From JABWBD01 sp040768665 (GTDB taxonomy: Bacteria; Planctomycetota; Planctomycetia; Pirellulales; Thermoguttaceae), in contig JAXGMN010000034.1 of assembly GCA_040768665.1 (NCBI GenBank), forward strand, positions 80,527 to 144,526: a stretch of 64,000 nucleotides of DNA, written 5' to 3'. Below the pieces are notes generated by a model. It worked only from the letters and a program-made list of their open reading frames with translations. It was not told the origin of the DNA and ran no database searches. The position numbers and the translations under genes are program-made. Below, one piece after another: positions 26,727 through 35,400 of the stretch. The stretch's first letter is position 1; each line of letters opens with the position of its first letter.

Positions 26727-28112
26727 ATGGCAACGCAATCAACCAAGGCGACCGCCGGTCGGCAGCCGGACCCCGGTTGGGCCTGGTCCGTCTACCAGGC
26801 TGATGCCGAACGCCCCTGGAACCTCGCGCTCGCCGGCCACCTTTTCCGGCGAGCGGGTTTCGGGGCCACGTGGGACCAACTCGAGCAGGCCAAGGCCGAC
26901 GGTCCCAAGCGTTCGATCGATCGGCTCCTGCGGCCCGAAACGGACGTAGCAGCTTTCAACCGCAGACTCGACGAGATCGAAGTTTCGCTGGCCCAGTCGC
27001 AGTCGGCCGAATCCCTGCAGGCGTGGTGGCTGCGGCGGATGATCCAAACGCCGCAGCCGCTGTTGGAAAAAATGACCCTCTTCTGGCACGGCCACTTCGC
27101 CACCAGCAACACGAAGGTCCAACGCTCCGACTTGATGATCAAGTACGTCCAGCAGTTGCGAGCCCATGCCCTGGGCAGCTACGCCGAGCTCCTCGCGGCC
27201 GTCGCGCACGATCCGGCCGTCTTCGTCGGGCTCGGCGCCGACGAGCAGCGCAAAGCCCGTCCCAGCGAGTCGTATGCCCGCCAAGTGATGGTCTGGTCGG
27301 GCGTCGGGCCGGAAGAGATGTCGCAACGCGACATCCACGAGGTGGCCCGCGCTTTCACCGGCTGGTTTGTTCTCCGCGGCGAGATCCGGTTCGTCGAACG
27401 TGAGCACGACACGGGTGTGAAAAAGATCCTGGGCCGCGAGGGCCCGTTCACAGGAAAGGACGTGGTGCAGATTGCACTCACCCAGCAGTCGGTCCCGCGG
27501 ATGGTGGTGAGAAAGCTGTATCGCTGGCTGATTTCGGAGACCGACGAGCCGAGCGATGCATTGCTTGCCCCGCTGGTCGAGCCGTTCGCCGAGAGTTACG
27601 ACGTCGGAAAGCTCGTGGAGACGATGCTTCGATCGAACCTGTTCTTCTCGCCGGCCGCCTATCGGCAGAAGATCAAGTCCCCGGTCGAATTCGCTCTGGG
27701 AATCGTGCGTCCGTTGGAGAGTCTGGTGCCTACGGTGCAGATGGGCAACCATCTTGCCATGCTCGGCCAGGAACTGGGAAACCCGCCCACGGCCCTGGGA
27801 TGGGAGGGAGGCCGCTACTGGATCAACGAAGCGACGCTCTTGGGACGCGACAGCCTGGCCGTCTCGCTCCTGTCCGGCTCGGGCCCCTACGGCAACGCTT
27901 TGGACCCCGCGGCCGTGGCTCGCAAGCACGGTTGCAACGATGCCGCATCGGCCCGGCAATTCTTGCTCAAACTGTTTCTCCAGGACGACCTGGCGCCGGA
28001 TGTCCGCACGGCCCTGCTGCGGACGGCGGCCGAGAGCGACGGCGACCTCTCGCAGCAGCTCCGCCGCTTCGCCCACGCCATCGTCGTGCAACCCGAATTC
28101 CAACTCACCTGA
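26727..28112 (+). CDS. DUF1800 family protein
   Basis: A 461-aa DUF1800 protein. The diagnostic features are the N-terminal HLFRRAGFGAT, then KMTLFWHGHFATSN, MSQRDIHEVARAFTGWFV and NPPTALGWEGGRYWIN. Such genes are almost always paired with a DUF1501 gene, as here, and are expanded in planctomycetes and other environmental bacteria. The function is not established; links to export or cell-surface processes have been proposed. No clear signal peptide is seen. The downstream DUF1501 gene follows after 21 bp with cctcggaggc as a ribosome-binding site. Confidence 0.88.
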   Translation: MATQSTKATAGRQPDPGWAWSVYQADAERPWNLALAGHLFRRAGFGATWDQLEQAKADGPKRSIDRLLRPETDVAAFNRRLDEIEVSLAQSQSAESLQAWWLRRMIQTPQPLLEKMTLFWHGHFATSNTKVQRSDLMIKYVQQLRAHALGSYAELLAAVAHDPAVFVGLGADEQRKARPSESYARQVMVWSGVGPEEMSQRDIHEVARAFTGWFVLRGEIRFVEREHDTGVKKILGREGPFTGKDVVQIALTQQSVPRMVVRKLYRWLISETDEPSDALLAPLVEPFAESYDVGKLVETMLRSNLFFSPAAYRQKIKSPVEFALGIVRPLESLVPTVQMGNHLAMLGQELGNPPTALGWEGGRYWINEATLLGRDSLAVSLLSGSGPYGNALDPAAVARKHGCNDAASARQFLLKLFLQDDLAPDVRTALLRTAAESDGDLSQQLRRFAHAIVVQPEFQLT

Positions 28113-28133
28113 GGTTATCCTCGGAGGCATACC

Positions 28134-29384
28134 ATGCCGCAGAATCGACGCGATTTTCTCAGATCGGCCTTGGGCGCATCGACGCTCTTGTCGTTTGCAC
28201 CCACGATGCCGGTCTTCCTCGCTCGCTCCGCCCTGGCCGGCGCCGGTCGCCGCACCGAGGGAAATACGGCCCTGGTGATGATCGAACTGAACGGCGGCAA
28301 CGACGGGCTCAACACGCTGGTGCCGTACACCGACGATGAGTACGCTCGGAGCCGGCCCACCATCCGCCTGCTGGAAAAAGACCTTCACAAGATCGGTTCC
28401 GACCTTGGTTTTCATCCGCGGATGGAAGAGTTCCGGCGACTGTATCAAGAAGGTCTCTTGAGTGTCGTCCAGGGGGTCGGCTATCCAAATCCCGACAACG
28501 ACCACTTTACGGCGATGCGCGATTGGCATAGCGGCTGTCCGCATGACGCCACCTGCCAAACCGGTTGGGCTGGCCGCGCGATCGACCACGCATGCGATCC
28601 CGACCAGGGTAAGGTCCTCGGCCTGTTTGTCGGTCCCGGCAGCCGGCCGCTAGGATTGAACTCCGAGAAAGTGCCCGTCCCGTCGCTCCGATCGCTCGAT
28701 CAGTGGAAACTCCGCTCGCTGGGCGGGAAGGATGAATCCGACCGTACCGAACTGGAGCAGGCTGTCGAGAAGCCCAGGCCGGGCGGCAATCGGCTGTTGG
28801 AGTTCGTCCAGCGAACCGCAGTCGGTGCCTACGCCGACAGCCGCACGATCCAGGAAGCCGCCGCCAGGCCCGCTGCCGACTACCCGCCCTATCAACTCGC
28901 CCAGCGGCTCCGCAGCGTCGCCGATATCATCCGCGCCGACTGCGGCGTTCGCATCTTCTTTACGGAGCTGGGCGGCGACGGTTTCGGCGGATTCGACAAC
29001 CACGCCAACCAGATCGGCAACCACTGTGCCCTGCTGGAGCAGCTTTCCAAGTCGGTTGCCGCGTTCGTCGACGACCTGAAACGAGAGAACCTGGCCGACC
29101 GCGTGCTCGTGGCAACATTCTCCGAGTTCGGCCGCACCGTCAAGGAGAACGGTCGCCGAGGCACCGACCACGGTGCTGCCGCGCCGATGTTTCTCGCCGG
29201 CGGTGGACTCAAGGGCGGCCTCGTCGGGAAACAGCCGACTCTCACGGAGCTCGAGAAAGGCGGCCTGAAGTTCCACACCGATTTCCGCCGCGTCTATGCC
29301 ACGCTCCTGGACCGGTGGCTCGGCTTCGACAGCGAATCGGCGCTGGGAGATCGGTACCAGCCGGTTGACCTTTTCCAGGCTTGA
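28134..29384 (+). CDS. DUF1501 family protein with Tat signal
   Basis: A 416-aa DUF1501 protein, a sulfatase/alkaline-phosphatase-superfamily relative. It starts with a twin-arginine signal (NRRDFLRSALGASTLLSFAP, then LARSALAGA). Family blocks include LVMIELNGGNDGLNTLVPY, GVGYPNPDNDHF, GFDNHANQ and FSEFGRTVKENGRRGTDHGA, the last carrying the conserved His near the C-terminus. It is the partner of the DUF1800 protein upstream and probably exported folded. The biochemical role is not established. Confidence 0.9.
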   Translation: MPQNRRDFLRSALGASTLLSFAPTMPVFLARSALAGAGRRTEGNTALVMIELNGGNDGLNTLVPYTDDEYARSRPTIRLLEKDLHKIGSDLGFHPRMEEFRRLYQEGLLSVVQGVGYPNPDNDHFTAMRDWHSGCPHDATCQTGWAGRAIDHACDPDQGKVLGLFVGPGSRPLGLNSEKVPVPSLRSLDQWKLRSLGGKDESDRTELEQAVEKPRPGGNRLLEFVQRTAVGAYADSRTIQEAAARPAADYPPYQLAQRLRSVADIIRADCGVRIFFTELGGDGFGGFDNHANQIGNHCALLEQLSKSVAAFVDDLKRENLADRVLVATFSEFGRTVKENGRRGTDHGAAAPMFLAGGGLKGGLVGKQPTLTELEKGGLKFHTDFRRVYATLLDRWLGFDSESALGDRYQPVDLFQA

Positions 29385-29599
29385 ATCCGGCCCGTCAGCC
29401 CGCCTGCCGGCATGGGGCTGCAACGGCTGCACTGCCCATGTGAGTGCAAGCCGCCGCGTTGAGGAAGAGCGGTTCGCCCGGCCGTCTGCTCAATCACCGC
29501 TCCTTTCGCGTTGCCGAAGAATGTACGGCTGTTCCTCTGGAACAGTTTCGTAACATTCATTAGCATTCCCCTGTTCGTGCGGGGGCAAGCGGCGTGGCA

Positions 29600-29722
29600 G
29601 TAACCGTTCACGGGGCGGCCGGGGACTGGTCCTTTTTTCGGCTAATCGAGGCATTTCGCCGACAGAGACGTTGGCCGAAAACATGGACCTGTCCCCCTCT
29701 CTTCCGCCCCGTGAACGGTTAC
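29600..29722. mobile_element. Palindromic mobile element, copy C, with 9-bp target duplication
   Basis: A 123-bp copy with intact termini (gtaaccgttcacggggcgg and its inverse). The flanks ggcgtggca (29591-29599) and ggcgtggta (29723-29731) form a 9-bp direct repeat with one mismatch. It lies in the leader of ugd, 26 bp before its ATG, so its hairpin would be in the 5' end of any transcript starting upstream. Confidence 0.85.
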
Positions 29723-29748
29723 GGCGTGGTAGAACAAGGAGGCGGATT

Positions 29749-31074
29749 ATGAAGATTACCATGATCGGAACCGGCTATGTCGGGCTCGTAACGGGAACCT
29801 GCCTCGCCGAAACGGGCAACGACGTCGTCTGTGTGGATCGGGATCGGGAAAAGGTTGCCGCTCTGCGGCGCGGCGAAGTCCCGATCTACGAGCCGGGGCT
29901 CACGGAATTGGTCAGACGAAACGCCGAAGCGGGTCGCCTCGTCTTCCTTGACGAACTGGCGCCGGCATTGCCCGCCTCTCGACTTGTCTTTCTCGCCGTC
30001 GGCACACCACCGGCAGACGACGGCTCGGTCGATCTGTCGGCCCTCTGGATGGCCGCGGAAGAGATCGCGGCCCATCTGTCGCCCGAAACGATCGTTGTCG
30101 TCAAGAGCACCGTCCCGGTCGGCACGAACGCCGCCGTCGCCGTCCGGCTGGAGAAATTGGCGGGACGGCAGTGCCACGTGGCCAGCAATCCCGAGTTTCT
30201 CAAGGAAGGCGCGGCAATCGACGACTTCATGAAGCCCGACCGGATCGTAATCGGCGCCCGCTGCAAGGACGTCTTCGACGTCCTGGAAGATCTCTACCAA
30301 CCGTATCTACGAACCGACAATCCGCTTTTGAAGATGTCGCCGGAAAGCGCCGAGATGACGAAGTACGCCGCCAATTCGCTCCTGGCGACAAAGATCAGCT
30401 TCATCAACGAAATGGCCAATCTTTGCGAGAGCACCGGGGCCGACATCAACGACGTCCGCCGGGGCATCGGCCACGACAGCCGGATCGGGTTCGCTTTTCT
30501 CTTTCCGGGAGTCGGATACGGCGGAAGCTGCTTTCCGAAGGACGTCCGCGCCCTGGCCGCAGTCGCCCGCGCTCATGGACTGCCGGCCCGCATCCTGGAT
30601 GCCGTGCACGCGGTGAACCAGCAGCAGAAGGAGGTGCTCTGGAACAAGATCGAGCGCCATTTCGGCGGCAACCTCGGCGACAAGACGATCGCGATCTGGG
30701 GACTCTCGTTCAAGCCGGGGACCGACGATATCCGCGAGGCGCCTTCTCTCGTACTTATCGATCGGCTGCTGGCCGCGGGCGCGACCCTGCGGGTGCACGA
30801 CCCGGTGGCGTTGGAGAACATCTGCCGCAAGTACGGCGATCGCCTGGTCTACTGCCCGCACCGCGACCTCGCACTGGACGGCGCCGATGCCCTGGCCATC
30901 CTCACCGAATGGAAGCAATACGTTCATCCCGATTTCGAGCGGATGCGAAGCCGTATGCGCCAGCCCGTCGTCTTCGATGGTCGCAATATCTACACCCCCG
31001 AAAGAATGCGGCAAGCAGGTTTCGGCTACTACAGTATCGGGCGGGCGCCGGTGGCGGGAAAGGATGAGGGATGA
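29749..31074 (+). CDS. ugd: UDP-glucose 6-dehydrogenase
   Basis: A 441-aa UDP-glucose/GDP-mannose dehydrogenase family enzyme that oxidises UDP-glucose twice to UDP-glucuronate using NAD+. The Rossmann fold MKITMIGTGYVGLVTGTCLA is at the start. The catalytic Cys261 lies in GVGYGGSCFPKD, and the C-terminal UDP-binding domain includes IWGLSFKPGTDDIREAPS. The ATG at 29749 follows acaaggaggcgg. An in-frame upstream extension to 29671 would be read through mobile element copy C and is rejected. UDP-glucuronate feeds exopolysaccharide synthesis; no glycosyltransferases are adjacent. Confidence 0.95.
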   Translation: MKITMIGTGYVGLVTGTCLAETGNDVVCVDRDREKVAALRRGEVPIYEPGLTELVRRNAEAGRLVFLDELAPALPASRLVFLAVGTPPADDGSVDLSALWMAAEEIAAHLSPETIVVVKSTVPVGTNAAVAVRLEKLAGRQCHVASNPEFLKEGAAIDDFMKPDRIVIGARCKDVFDVLEDLYQPYLRTDNPLLKMSPESAEMTKYAANSLLATKISFINEMANLCESTGADINDVRRGIGHDSRIGFAFLFPGVGYGGSCFPKDVRALAAVARAHGLPARILDAVHAVNQQQKEVLWNKIERHFGGNLGDKTIAIWGLSFKPGTDDIREAPSLVLIDRLLAAGATLRVHDPVALENICRKYGDRLVYCPHRDLALDGADALAILTEWKQYVHPDFERMRSRMRQPVVFDGRNIYTPERMRQAGFGYYSIGRAPVAGKDEG

Positions 31075-31082
31075 GAACGCGG

Positions 31083-31847
31083 TCAGGTTCCGCCGGTTGA
31101 GGCGGAACCGGCTGTCAGAACGCCGCGCCAATATGCCGGCATACCGTCCCAGGCCAACTGATAAGTCTCTTCCAGCGGCACCGGCACGTACACTTCCGGC
31201 GTCAAGAATAGCGGCATCTCAGGCAGCGCGTCGCCGACCGCGACCGGTTCGATAAATGCCTCTGCGCCGGAACCGCCGATATAAGCGACGCAAGTCAAGC
31301 GTTTATCGTCCGGCAATGTAAACCTGTCTTCGCCCTCTTCACCCCAAATCGCCGGATGAATTCCTTGCGGGTCCCGGCGGCCGGGCGGGAACAGATCGAC
31401 GATCAGCAGGTGAACGCCCGCCGCGAGCGCCTCGTGAGCCTTACGCACAAAGGCATCGAATCCGTGGCGGTTGTTCTTGTTCCCCGGCGAGACGATTTCG
31501 AGGATCGCGACGACCTGGTGGTTGCTCACGTGGCGAATGGCGACGAGCTTCGCCTTGGCAGCGTATCGATTCGCTTCGGAGCGCATCCGGATGCGGACGT
31601 TGGGCGGGGCGGTGGCCAGCGCCAACCCACCCTCCAGCGGACCGACTTCCGGCGTCACAACATCGCCGCTCGGCCTGCGCAGGCTCAGCACGTCGGGGCC
31701 AAGGCCGCCCGCGAACTGCTCGGGCAGAGCATAGTAATCAGACGGCAAGAGACCGCCGTTAAGGGCCCGGGAGACCTCGGTGATCCAATCATGATGAAAC
31801 GCGTGAAAAATACCGGCTTCGACGCGCGTCCAATCGTGGATAGCCAT
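31083..31847 (-). CDS. DUF4058 family protein
   Basis: A 254-aa DUF4058 protein, a family frequent in planctomycetes and cyanobacteria. The start MAIHDWTRVEAGIFHAFHHD at 31847 matches the family. The in-frame ATG 14 codons upstream is less likely. Further conserved stretches are LLPSDYYALPEQ, VVAILEIVSPGNKN and VHLLIVDLFPPGRRDPQGIH. The central part has a PD-(D/E)xK-like look (the EIVSPGNK region) but nuclease activity is not established. It is convergent with ugd and separated by 8 bp from its stop. Confidence 0.85.
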   Translation of the reverse strand: MAIHDWTRVEAGIFHAFHHDWITEVSRALNGGLLPSDYYALPEQFAGGLGPDVLSLRRPSGDVVTPEVGPLEGGLALATAPPNVRIRMRSEANRYAAKAKLVAIRHVSNHQVVAILEIVSPGNKNNRHGFDAFVRKAHEALAAGVHLLIVDLFPPGRRDPQGIHPAIWGEEGEDRFTLPDDKRLTCVAYIGGSGAEAFIEPVAVGDALPEMPLFLTPEVYVPVPLEETYQLAWDGMPAYWRGVLTAGSASTGGT

Positions 31848-31933
31848 GACTCCGAGTCCTTGAAGGGAGAACGGTCCGCAAGCTGCCATCCCTATTCTAT
31901 CTGCTGACGATCCCAGCGGACAACTGGCGACCG

Positions 31934-32158
31934 TTACTCCATCGCGCTGATGAACTCTTCAACGGTAATGTCCGCCGAGCGAATCAAGCTTCGCAGCGTT
32001 CCCTTTGCGATTTCTTTGTGGTCGGGAACTGACAACGTAGCTTGATGCCCCTCTCGCACGAGAACGATGTGGCTGCCGCTCTGGCGAACCTGCACCCATC
32101 CGAGCGACTCGAACGCCTTCACAGCGTCCCGGCCGCTGATTCGCGGTAAAGGAACCAT
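31934..32158 (-). CDS. hicA: HicA family mRNA interferase toxin
   Basis: A 74-aa HicA toxin with the double-stranded RNA-binding-like fold. The catalytic His is in SGSHIVLVR, and the C-terminus is ADITVEEFISAM. Toxins of this family cleave mRNA and tmRNA when freed from HicB. The ATG overlaps the stop of hicB by one base (TAATG), indicating translational coupling. The order hicB-hicA (antitoxin first) is one of the two known arrangements. Confidence 0.9.
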   Translation of the reverse strand: MVPLPRISGRDAVKAFESLGWVQVRQSGSHIVLVREGHQATLSVPDHKEIAKGTLRSLIRSADITVEEFISAME

Positions 32159-32364
32159 TACGCGGTAACCTCCACCTGACGTGTTTCGACCGTCAGCGGC
32201 AGCCCGCGCTCCGACCGCACCTCCAAGCAGACTTTGATTGCGTCTTGCACATTGGCAAGGGCCTCATCCTTGGTCGTGCCTTGGCTGACGCAGCCCGGAA
32301 TGGAGGGGCACTCGACAACCCAAACACCGTCTTCGTCGCGGTCAATCGTAACGAGAAATCTCAT
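32158..32364 (-). CDS. hicB: HicB family antitoxin
   Basis: A 68-aa HicB-type antitoxin with the partial RNase-H fold (VTIDRDEDGVWVVECPSIPG, CVSQGTTKDEALANVQDAI). It lacks the C-terminal DNA-binding domain found in longer HicB proteins, so autoregulation would need a different mechanism. It directly precedes hicA on the minus strand and is expected to bind and mask the toxin. Confidence 0.9.
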   Translation of the reverse strand: MRFLVTIDRDEDGVWVVECPSIPGCVSQGTTKDEALANVQDAIKVCLEVRSERGLPLTVETRQVEVTA

Positions 32365-32471
32365 TCAATCAACTCCATCACGTTGCTCCAAATACCTAGT
32401 TTACCAAAACCGGAGGCCGATAACCAACAAGCCGATCCGCCGGGCTTCGCCTTCGGCAATCTCATCACTCA

Positions 32472-35400
32472 TCACTCATCTCTCATACAGGTGGAGTCCA
32501 CCCCAAACCCCTTCACCTCTCCTTTCTCCGTCGCAAACACCACCACGGGCCCCTCGCGAGTCTCGATGGTCTCGGCGAATGTCGGTCGTCCGGTCACCTT
32601 GCCAAGTCGGACGATCTGGCCGGCCCGGTCGAGCGCCGCAACCGTGCCGTCTTCGCAGCCGACCACGACCCATGGCGTGTTCGCGTTCGACGGCGTGACG
32701 CAACGCAGTGAAACCGGCGGACTGGCCAGGCGGGTCGACCATACCTTGTGGCATTGCGAATCCAGTGCCACGACCAGTCCCTCGGAAATGCCCACGACCA
32801 TTTCCCTCTTGCCGTCGCCGTCGAGATCGGCGACGTCCATGTCGCGCATGCGCGATCGCTCGGCGTTGGATGCGCCGGGACCGAACTGGGCATTGTAAAG
32901 CGGCTGGCCTTCTTGGGAGTAGACGGTCACCCGGTTCCACGTGCCATTGATCGCCGTTGCTACTTCTTTTTTACCGTCGCCGTCGAGATCCTCGTAGAAC
33001 AGCCCGGTGCGGTTCTGAGCCGACCACCCGCCGACGTACGCGTGCCCGGCGGGCACTCCGTAGTAGCCTCGCCCGGTTTCGGTGAGCGTCCGGCTGTTGA
33101 CGATTGCGAGCGTGTCTGTGCCGTTGAGCCAGCGAGCGATCAGCAGATTTCGGCTTTTGTCGGGGCCGTCGACGAGCAAAAACGTGCGGCCCGGGCCCCA
33201 GAAGATCGGCATGCGTTTGACGAGATTGCCGCCCTCGTCGAGGATTTCCAGCGTGCAGGCGCTGCCGACAAATAGCCGGCTCTTTTTGCCGTCAAACGCG
33301 CCGGTATGCAATCCATGAATCCCCTCGTGGCCCGGGGCCGTTTTGAACCAGTAGGTCTTGGCCGCTTCATAGACGGCCGGGTCCATTTGGGAGGTGAAGG
33401 TCCAGCGTCGCTTGCCGTTTGCGTCGAACGCGACAACCTGCTCATCCACGCAGCCGGCCAGGAGCAGTTCTTGATCCGCCCACCAATGGATAGCGCGGAT
33501 GTTTCCGTCGGCCTCGAGCTGCCGGATCTCCTTGCCATCGAGCCCCAAGATATGAATCTTGCGACCTTCGGCGACACAGGTCTGCGGGCCTTCGGCGGAA
33601 AGGATTCCGGTCATCGCCGCGGGCCTGCCGCCAATCTGGGCCGTCATCGCGGTGGGCAATGCCGCAGCGGCCGGGAATTCCGGTCTGGCCGCAGCCGCGA
33701 TCGCCTGATCGCGCAGCCTTCCGCCGTCGAGTTGAAGACGCTTCAGCGTCGCAACCAGCCGGGCGTGCGATTCCGCAGACGGCATCGCTCCGCTAAGTAC
33801 GTGGCGGCCGGCGGGCAAGGCGATCGTGGAAGCACCTTGCCTCGCGTTCGCTCTTGCCGGTTCGCCGTTCAGACGAAGATCGTCCGCGCCGGCGACGCTG
33901 AGGCTCAGTTCGGTTGACTCCGCGGCCACGATGTGCAACTCTCCACGGGCGAAGTCCCAGTCGAGATCGACCGGCCTCCCTGCCGATGCAAGCATGGCAT
34001 GGGTCGCCGCGCGGGCGTGCAGATGGTCTTCTGCCACGATCACCAGCTCGCCTTCCGATTCGCCATACGGTCCGACGGACGCCAATGCCGGCTCGGGCAG
34101 CGCCAACACGGCGGCGTTGGCCGCCAGCCGGTTGCACAGAACCGTCTTCTCCGCCGACACCGGAGCGACGACATAGAACGCAACGCGATGCTCACCGGCC
34201 TGGACCGCGCCGGTCCAGGCCAAATGGACTGCACCGCCTCCGCTTCGCGCCTCCTGGACGTCGCAGCTCCTAAGCTCTACGGCGGGCGACGAATTCGTGG
34301 CGGCCAGCCGGATCGCCTGCTCCTTCGCATTCCACGATCCCCCAAGCGTTTCCCAGCTCGTGACCACCTTCATGTTTTGGGTCTCGGTGTCGAAGGCGAG
34401 GTCGTCGACCACCAGTGCATAGCGGCCGGTCCGCTGCGAAACAGTTCGCCGCCAGTTGCAGAATGCCGCCGACGGCACTTGGCCGACCACGGTAGCCGCC
34501 GGTCCGACCACGTCGCAGTGCACCAGGGCCGCATCCATGGCAACGCTCGGCTCGACCATTCCGTCGGCGCTCGTGAGCACCTGGTTGTGATAGCCGTGGA
34601 GCACGGTCCGACCGCCGAGACGCAACTCCAGGATGTCGAACGTATGATACGGGTTCCGCGAGGCGCCGTTGAAACCGTCCAGGAGGAGATAGTCTCCACC
34701 GGCATCCGGAGCGCTTCGCCAACTGGCGACGTAGAACGACTGCTCGAACGGCAGTCCGCTTCCTCGCGAATTCCAGGCGGGCTCGGAAAGGCGAAGAACG
34801 CTCCACTCGCCCACCAGATCCGTCGGCTGCTGCGGCTGGATCTTTTCGTCCGGCCAGAACGACTGGCCTAGGCGGAAAACATCGGTGTCCACGCCCGTCC
34901 GCTCTCGATACGTCACCCAGCGGCCGTCGCCGGTCAGGTAGGCGGTCTTGTTGAGAAAGCCCATCGACGCGGAGTTGAGGGCCCAGTCGGGCACTCGCCC
35001 GGAAATCAGAGTCTCCTGGCCGCGAAGGAGGTTGCCGAGAACGCTGTTTTCCAGCGGCTTTCGATCGCCGGTGAGCACCAGGTAGGTCAGGATGGGGGCG
35101 ATTCCGGTGTTGTACCAGAAGAGGTTGTCGCTCTCGCCGGCGATCCAGGCATGCTCGTGGAGTGAGTGGAATGCCAGCTCGCCTCCCCGCACGCACTGGG
35201 CCCAGACGGGACTGGGATAGTCCTTCTGAAAGTACCGGCCAAGGCAGTAGAGCGAGATCGCCGACCACTGCCCATGCCGCGATCCGACGTGTGCCGGCGG
35301 CTCGCGAAGGCTGTAGATCCCCTCGTTCTTGCGGTGATTGAGTTGGCGGGCGAAGGCATTGGTGATCTTCAGCCGCTCTTCGTCGGTGAAGACGGGGCTC

